A DNA stretch of 64,000 bases from LMUY01 sp965199005 (lineage in GTDB: Bacteria; Pseudomonadota; Alphaproteobacteria; Acetobacterales; Acetobacteraceae), in contig CBDAQK010000006.1 in assembly GCA_965199005.1 (NCBI GenBank), positions 868,001 to 932,000 of the forward strand, read 5' to 3'. Each line of letters opens with the position of its first letter. Within the stretch, counting starts at the first letter, position 1. Below, one piece after another: positions 60,613 to 64,000 of the stretch. The position numbers and the translations under genes are program-made. The notes beneath the pieces are model-generated. The model was not told the origin of the DNA. It worked only from the letters and a program-made list of their open reading frames with translations, and did not search any database.

Positions 60613-62787
60613 TCAGGCCGCTACCCGCGGCTTTCTGTGGAGGTCGGCTGCGGTATATTCCTTGTCCAGCACCAGTTCGAACATCAGCAGGGACCGCCCG
60701 GTCGCGATGTACTCCGCCTCGAAATCGAACCGCGCCTCAGGATCTGGCGCGCCGGTGAGGTTGGTGTCTACCAGGCAAGTCCAGGCGAGCCCACCGGGTA
60801 CCGTTGGCAGGGTGAAGCCGATCCCATCATGGTAGGAATTCATCACCACCAACACTGTCGCGTCCGACCCGCGGCGCCGGATGCCCGATACCTGCGCCCG
60901 GCCGTCCAGGAGGATGCCGATGCAGCGCGTGTTGTCATCGTCCCACGCCGCCTGATCCATCTCCTCGCCAGTCGGCTTCAGCCAGGTGACGTCCTTGATC
61001 CCGAGTTCCTCGTTCCACTCCGCCGTCAGGAAGCGGGAGCGGTGCAGGATCGGCAACCGCCACCGCAGCGCATTCAGGTTGGAGACGAAGTCGACAAGGT
61101 GCTGGCCCTTGTCCCGAAGGTCCCAGTCCAGCCAACTGATCTCGTTATCCTGGCAGTACGCGTTGTTGTTGCCGCCCTGAGTGCGACCGAACTCGTCTCC
61201 CGCCAACAGCATCGGCGTCCCGCGGGACAGCAGCAGCGTGGCCAGCATGTTCTTGATCTGGCGCTCTCGCAAGTCGTTGATCGTCTGATCATCGGTCGGC
61301 CCTTCGGCGCCGCAGTTCCAACTCTCGTTATTGCTGTTGCCGTCCTTGTTGTCTTCGCCGTTCGCCTCGTTGTGCTTCTCGTTGTACGAGGCCCAGTCGT
61401 TGAGCGTGAACCCGTCATGCGCCGTCAGGAAGTTGACGGAGGACCACGCCGGGCGCCCACGATGATTGAAGAAGTCGCTGCTGCCGGTGAACCGCGTCGC
61501 CAAATCCTTGACTTTACCTTCGTCCCCTTTCCAATAGGCGCGAACGTTATCCCGGTAGCGATCATTCCACTCGGCCCAACCCGGCGGGAACCCGCCCACC
61601 TGGTAGCCGCCCGGGCCACAATCCCATGGCTCAGTGATCATTTTGACCTGGCTGAGCACGGGGTCCTGCCCCACGGCGCGCAGGAACCCGCTCTGCTGGT
61701 CGAAGCCATAGGTCTCGCGGGCCAGGATGGTGCCGAGGTCGAACCGGAACCCGTCCACGTGCATCTGGGTGACCCAGTAGCGAAGGCTGTCCATCACCAT
61801 TTGGATCACGCGCGCATTCGACAGGTTGAGGGTGTTTCCGGTGCCGGTATCGTTGATGTAATACCGCTTCTGGTCGGGCAGCAGCCGGTAATAGCTGGCA
61901 TTGTCGATGCCCTTGAACGACAAGGTGGGGCCTTTTTCATTGCCCTCGCAGGTGTGGTTGTAGACCACGTCCAAAATCACCTCCAGCCCGGCGTCGTGGA
62001 ACCGGCTCACCATCTCCTTGAACTCGGAAAAGGCGAAGTCCGGCACGCTGGCGTAGCGGCGGCTGGGCGCGAAGAAGGCGAGGGTGGAATAGCCCCAATA
62101 GTTCACCAGGTTTTTCTCGATCAGGTAGCTGTCGTCGGCAAACATGTGGATGGGCAGTAATTCGACGCTGGTGACGCCCAACCTGCGGATATACTGGGTG
62201 ACTTCACGGGTCGCGAGGCCGCGAAAGGTCCCACGGAGCTCTTCCGGCACGGCGGGATGCAGCTTGGTGTAGCCGCGGACATGCGTCTCGTACAGCACCG
62301 TCCGGTCCCACGGCACGCGCGGCGGGCGGTCGTCGCCCCAAGTGAAGGCCGGGTCGATCACCCGTGCCTTCGGCATGAATTTAGCGCTGTCACGCTCGTC
62401 GTAGGTGGTATCTTCCTCCCCTAACACGTAGCCGAACAGCTCGGGCGCCCAGGTGATCTGTCCCACCACGGCCTTGGCATAGGGATCCAACACCAGCTTG
62501 TTGGGATTGAACCGGTGGCCGTTCTCGGGCTCGTAGGGGCCGTGCACGCGGTAGCCATACACGGTGCCGGGCCGCGCATCCGGCAGGTAACCGTGCCAGA
62601 TTTCGTTGGTGTATTCCGGCAGCATGACGCGCCCGATTTCGGTTTCACCCAAATCGTCGAACAAGCACAACTCCACGCCGGTCGCATTGGCTGAGAACAA
62701 TGAGAAATTCACCCCGAGACCGGTCCAGGTTGCGCCCTGCGGATAGGGGCGGCCCTCCTCGATGCGGATGCTGCTAGCCTCTGTCAT
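60613..62787 (-). CDS. glgX: Glycogen debranching enzyme GlgX
   Basis: 724 aa. An N-terminal CBM48 domain (GATWTGLGVNFSLFSANATG) is followed by a GH13 catalytic barrel: the nucleophile Asp in VDGFRFDLGTIL, acid/base Glu in MITEPWDCGPGG and transition-state residues in LTAHDGFTLNDW. WGYSTLAFFAPSRRYAS and NHTCEGN are GlgX-type. It removes alpha-1,6 branches from limit dextrin. ATG 62787 starts the conserved part; the frame continues upstream to 63147 over the divergent leuC gene. Confidence 0.92.
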   Translation of the reverse strand: MTEASSIRIEEGRPYPQGATWTGLGVNFSLFSANATGVELCLFDDLGETEIGRVMLPEYTNEIWHGYLPDARPGTVYGYRVHGPYEPENGHRFNPNKLVLDPYAKAVVGQITWAPELFGYVLGEEDTTYDERDSAKFMPKARVIDPAFTWGDDRPPRVPWDRTVLYETHVRGYTKLHPAVPEELRGTFRGLATREVTQYIRRLGVTSVELLPIHMFADDSYLIEKNLVNYWGYSTLAFFAPSRRYASVPDFAFSEFKEMVSRFHDAGLEVILDVVYNHTCEGNEKGPTLSFKGIDNASYYRLLPDQKRYYINDTGTGNTLNLSNARVIQMVMDSLRYWVTQMHVDGFRFDLGTILARETYGFDQQSGFLRAVGQDPVLSQVKMITEPWDCGPGGYQVGGFPPGWAEWNDRYRDNVRAYWKGDEGKVKDLATRFTGSSDFFNHRGRPAWSSVNFLTAHDGFTLNDWASYNEKHNEANGEDNKDGNSNNESWNCGAEGPTDDQTINDLRERQIKNMLATLLLSRGTPMLLAGDEFGRTQGGNNNAYCQDNEISWLDWDLRDKGQHLVDFVSNLNALRWRLPILHRSRFLTAEWNEELGIKDVTWLKPTGEEMDQAAWDDDNTRCIGILLDGRAQVSGIRRRGSDATVLVVMNSYHDGIGFTLPTVPGGLAWTCLVDTNLTGAPDPEARFDFEAEYIATGRSLLMFELVLDKEYTAADLHRKPRVAA

Positions 62788-62903
62788 TCTGATGCCCTGA
62801 AAGGAATACCGCGCACAAAGCGCGTGGCAGCCGTAACAGTTCCGCAACTGTGGCCGTCCGGGGCAACCTCCTGTAGCCTGGCTGCAAAACCGGAGGATTG
62901 CCC

Positions 62904-64000
62904 ATGCCCCGTACGATGTTCGACAAGCTTTGGACCAGCCACGTCGTGGCGGATTTGGGCGACGGGTGGGCGTTGCTGCACATCGACCGGCATTTGCTGC
63001 ACGATTTGTCCGGCGCCCGCGCGCTGGAGGAGGTCCAGGAGCGGTCGCTGAGCGTGCGCAACCCCGAACTGACTTTCTCCACGGCGGACCATGCCATCTC
63101 CAGCGCCCCCGGCCGCACCCAGGCAACCTTCGCGCCCGGCGAGGCACTGCTCGTGGGGTTGCGCACCCGGTCTGCCCACTACGGGATCCGGTTCTTCGAC
63201 CTCGGGCAGGATGGGCAGGGCATCGTCCACGTCATGGGGCCGGAACTGGGCATCGTGCTGCCGGGCGTGACGCTGATCTGCGGCGATAGCCATACCTGTA
63301 CGAATGGCGGCATGGGCGCGCTGGCCTTTGGGGTCGGCTCGTCCGAACTGGTGCATGCCTTGGCGACGCAGACCTTGCGGCAGCGCCGGCCCCGCACCAT
63401 GCGGGTGTTGTTCGAGGGCGCGACCGGGCCTGGTGTAACGCCCAAGGACATGATCCTGCACGTGATCGGCCAAATCGGCGCGGCGTCGGGCACCGGGTTC
63501 GCGGTGGAATATGCCGGGGAGGCGGTGCGGGCGCTGCCGCTGGAGGGTCGGCTGACCCTGTGCAACCTGTCCATCGAACTCGGCGCCAAGATGGGCTTCG
63601 TGGCGCCCGATGATACGACCTATGAGTATCTGCGCGGGCGGCGCTATGTTCCGCAGGGCGCTGCTTTCGACGAGGCGGTGGCGTATTGGCGCACCCTGCC
63701 AACTGACGAAGGGGCCATTTTCGACCGGGAAGTGCGGATCGATGCGGCGTCCATCGCCCCTACCGTCACCTGGGGCACCAGCCCGGAGCACGCGATCGGG
63801 ATTGGCGAGAGCATCCCCGACCCCGAGCACGCCCCGGACCCGGCGCATCGCCTGGCTTGGCGCAATGCGCTCGACTATATGGGGCTGCAGGCAGGGCAGA
63901 AGATCGCCGGCACCAAGGTGGATTGGGTGTTCATCGGCTCCTGCACCAATAGCCGCCTGTCCGATCTGCGCAATGCCGCCGCCGTGGCGCAGGGGCGGCA
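62904..64000 (+). CDS. leuC: 3-isopropylmalate dehydratase large subunit, 5' part
   Basis: 365 codons of an open frame run off the right edge. MPRTMFDKLWTSHVVAD, LLHIDRHLLHDLSG, LICGDSHTCTNGGMGALAFG (first cluster-region block) and VFIGSCTNSRLSDLR (Cys of the 4Fe-4S cluster) are LeuC/aconitase signatures. ATG 62904 has GGAGGA nine bases upstream. The enzyme isomerises isopropylmalate in leucine synthesis with LeuD, expected beyond the window. Confidence 0.92.
   Translation, partial: MPRTMFDKLWTSHVVADLGDGWALLHIDRHLLHDLSGARALEEVQERSLSVRNPELTFSTADHAISSAPGRTQATFAPGEALLVGLRTRSAHYGIRFFDLGQDGQGIVHVMGPELGIVLPGVTLICGDSHTCTNGGMGALAFGVGSSELVHALATQTLRQRRPRTMRVLFEGATGPGVTPKDMILHVIGQIGAASGTGFAVEYAGEAVRALPLEGRLTLCNLSIELGAKMGFVAPDDTTYEYLRGRRYVPQGAAFDEAVAYWRTLPTDEGAIFDREVRIDAASIAPTVTWGTSPEHAIGIGESIPDPEHAPDPAHRLAWRNALDYMGLQAGQKIAGTKVDWVFIGSCTNSRLSDLRNAAAVAQGR

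Noticed and set aside
60637..62160. A 507-codon open frame opposite glgX
   Set aside because: It is the antisense shadow of the GH13 enzyme, whose motifs are intact; the antisense protein is low-complexity Val/Gln/His-rich with no family features. High GC produces such frames.

Overview
The window is GC-rich and densely coded, and looks like a chromosomal segment of an alphaproteobacterium, most likely Acetobacteraceae/Rhodospirillales. The grounds are a Coq7-type ubiquinone hydroxylase next to DsbB, a Hint-domain surface protein, glutamyl-Q tRNA(Asp) synthetase, an AcdR/AcdS ACC-deaminase pair and a large split exopolysaccharide (EPS) locus. AcdS, phenylacetate genes and several uptake systems suggest a plant- or soil-associated lifestyle. 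No rRNA, tRNA, CRISPR array or transposase was recognised.

Layout. 1-3756: a partial Hint-domain protein (minus), then an amino-acid ABC uptake operon without its ATPase. 3840-5610 and 11646-28313 (loosely to 32079): an EPS locus holding PAP2 phosphatase, two Wzz/GumC-like proteins, a degenerate tyrosine-kinase-like ATPase, OPX lipoprotein, several glycosyltransferases including WecG/TagA type, flippase, O-antigen ligase/polymerase, acyltransferase, methyltransferase and epimerase. 23092-25535 holds unrelated metabolic genes within it. 28403-36955: oxidoreductase, MFS exporter, GST, DsbB, Coq7, phosphatase, HNH nuclease, esterase and gluQ. 36987-43167: a polyamine-type ABC operon potF-G-H...I, apparently split by an acdR/acdS block. 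43264-47313: tandem aminotransferases, a double GNAT protein and a His-rich PadR regulator. 47558-49120: a sulfotransferase fusion of lower GC. 49155-57544: deacetylase, two peptide-type binding proteins, 2OG oxygenase, SDR and dppC/dppB separated by a decayed DUF433/DUF5615 toxin-antitoxin pair. 57587-60591: phenylacetate-type thiolase, thioesterase and ligase. 60613-64000: glgX and the 5' part of leuC.

The most unusual part is 6.2-11.4 kb, an island of visibly lower GC inside the EPS locus. Eight copies of a 22-bp element (TGC N2 AATTCTTGA N4 Y GCA) lie there, all in the same orientation, with the 5' triplet and the GCA exactly 19 bases apart in every copy. They separate mostly small, unrelated genes. 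Each plus-strand gene ends at or just before a copy, and two unrelated proteins even end in the same residues (SVQNS) because the element supplies their stop codon. This looks like a cassette array without a local recombinase. The element has a conserved asymmetric core between partly inverted arms, as in tyrosine-recombinase sites, and lacks the GTTRRRY box of classical integron attC sites. One cassette (about 2.1 kb, opposite strand) carries a tightly overlapping three-gene operon with its own promoter: a SeqA/RHH-like plus RAMA-like protein, a CD-NTase-like nucleotidyltransferase and a PD-(D/E)XK nuclease-like protein. It is a candidate CBASS-like anti-phage module.

Functions are inferred from motifs and remembered family features; no database search was run.
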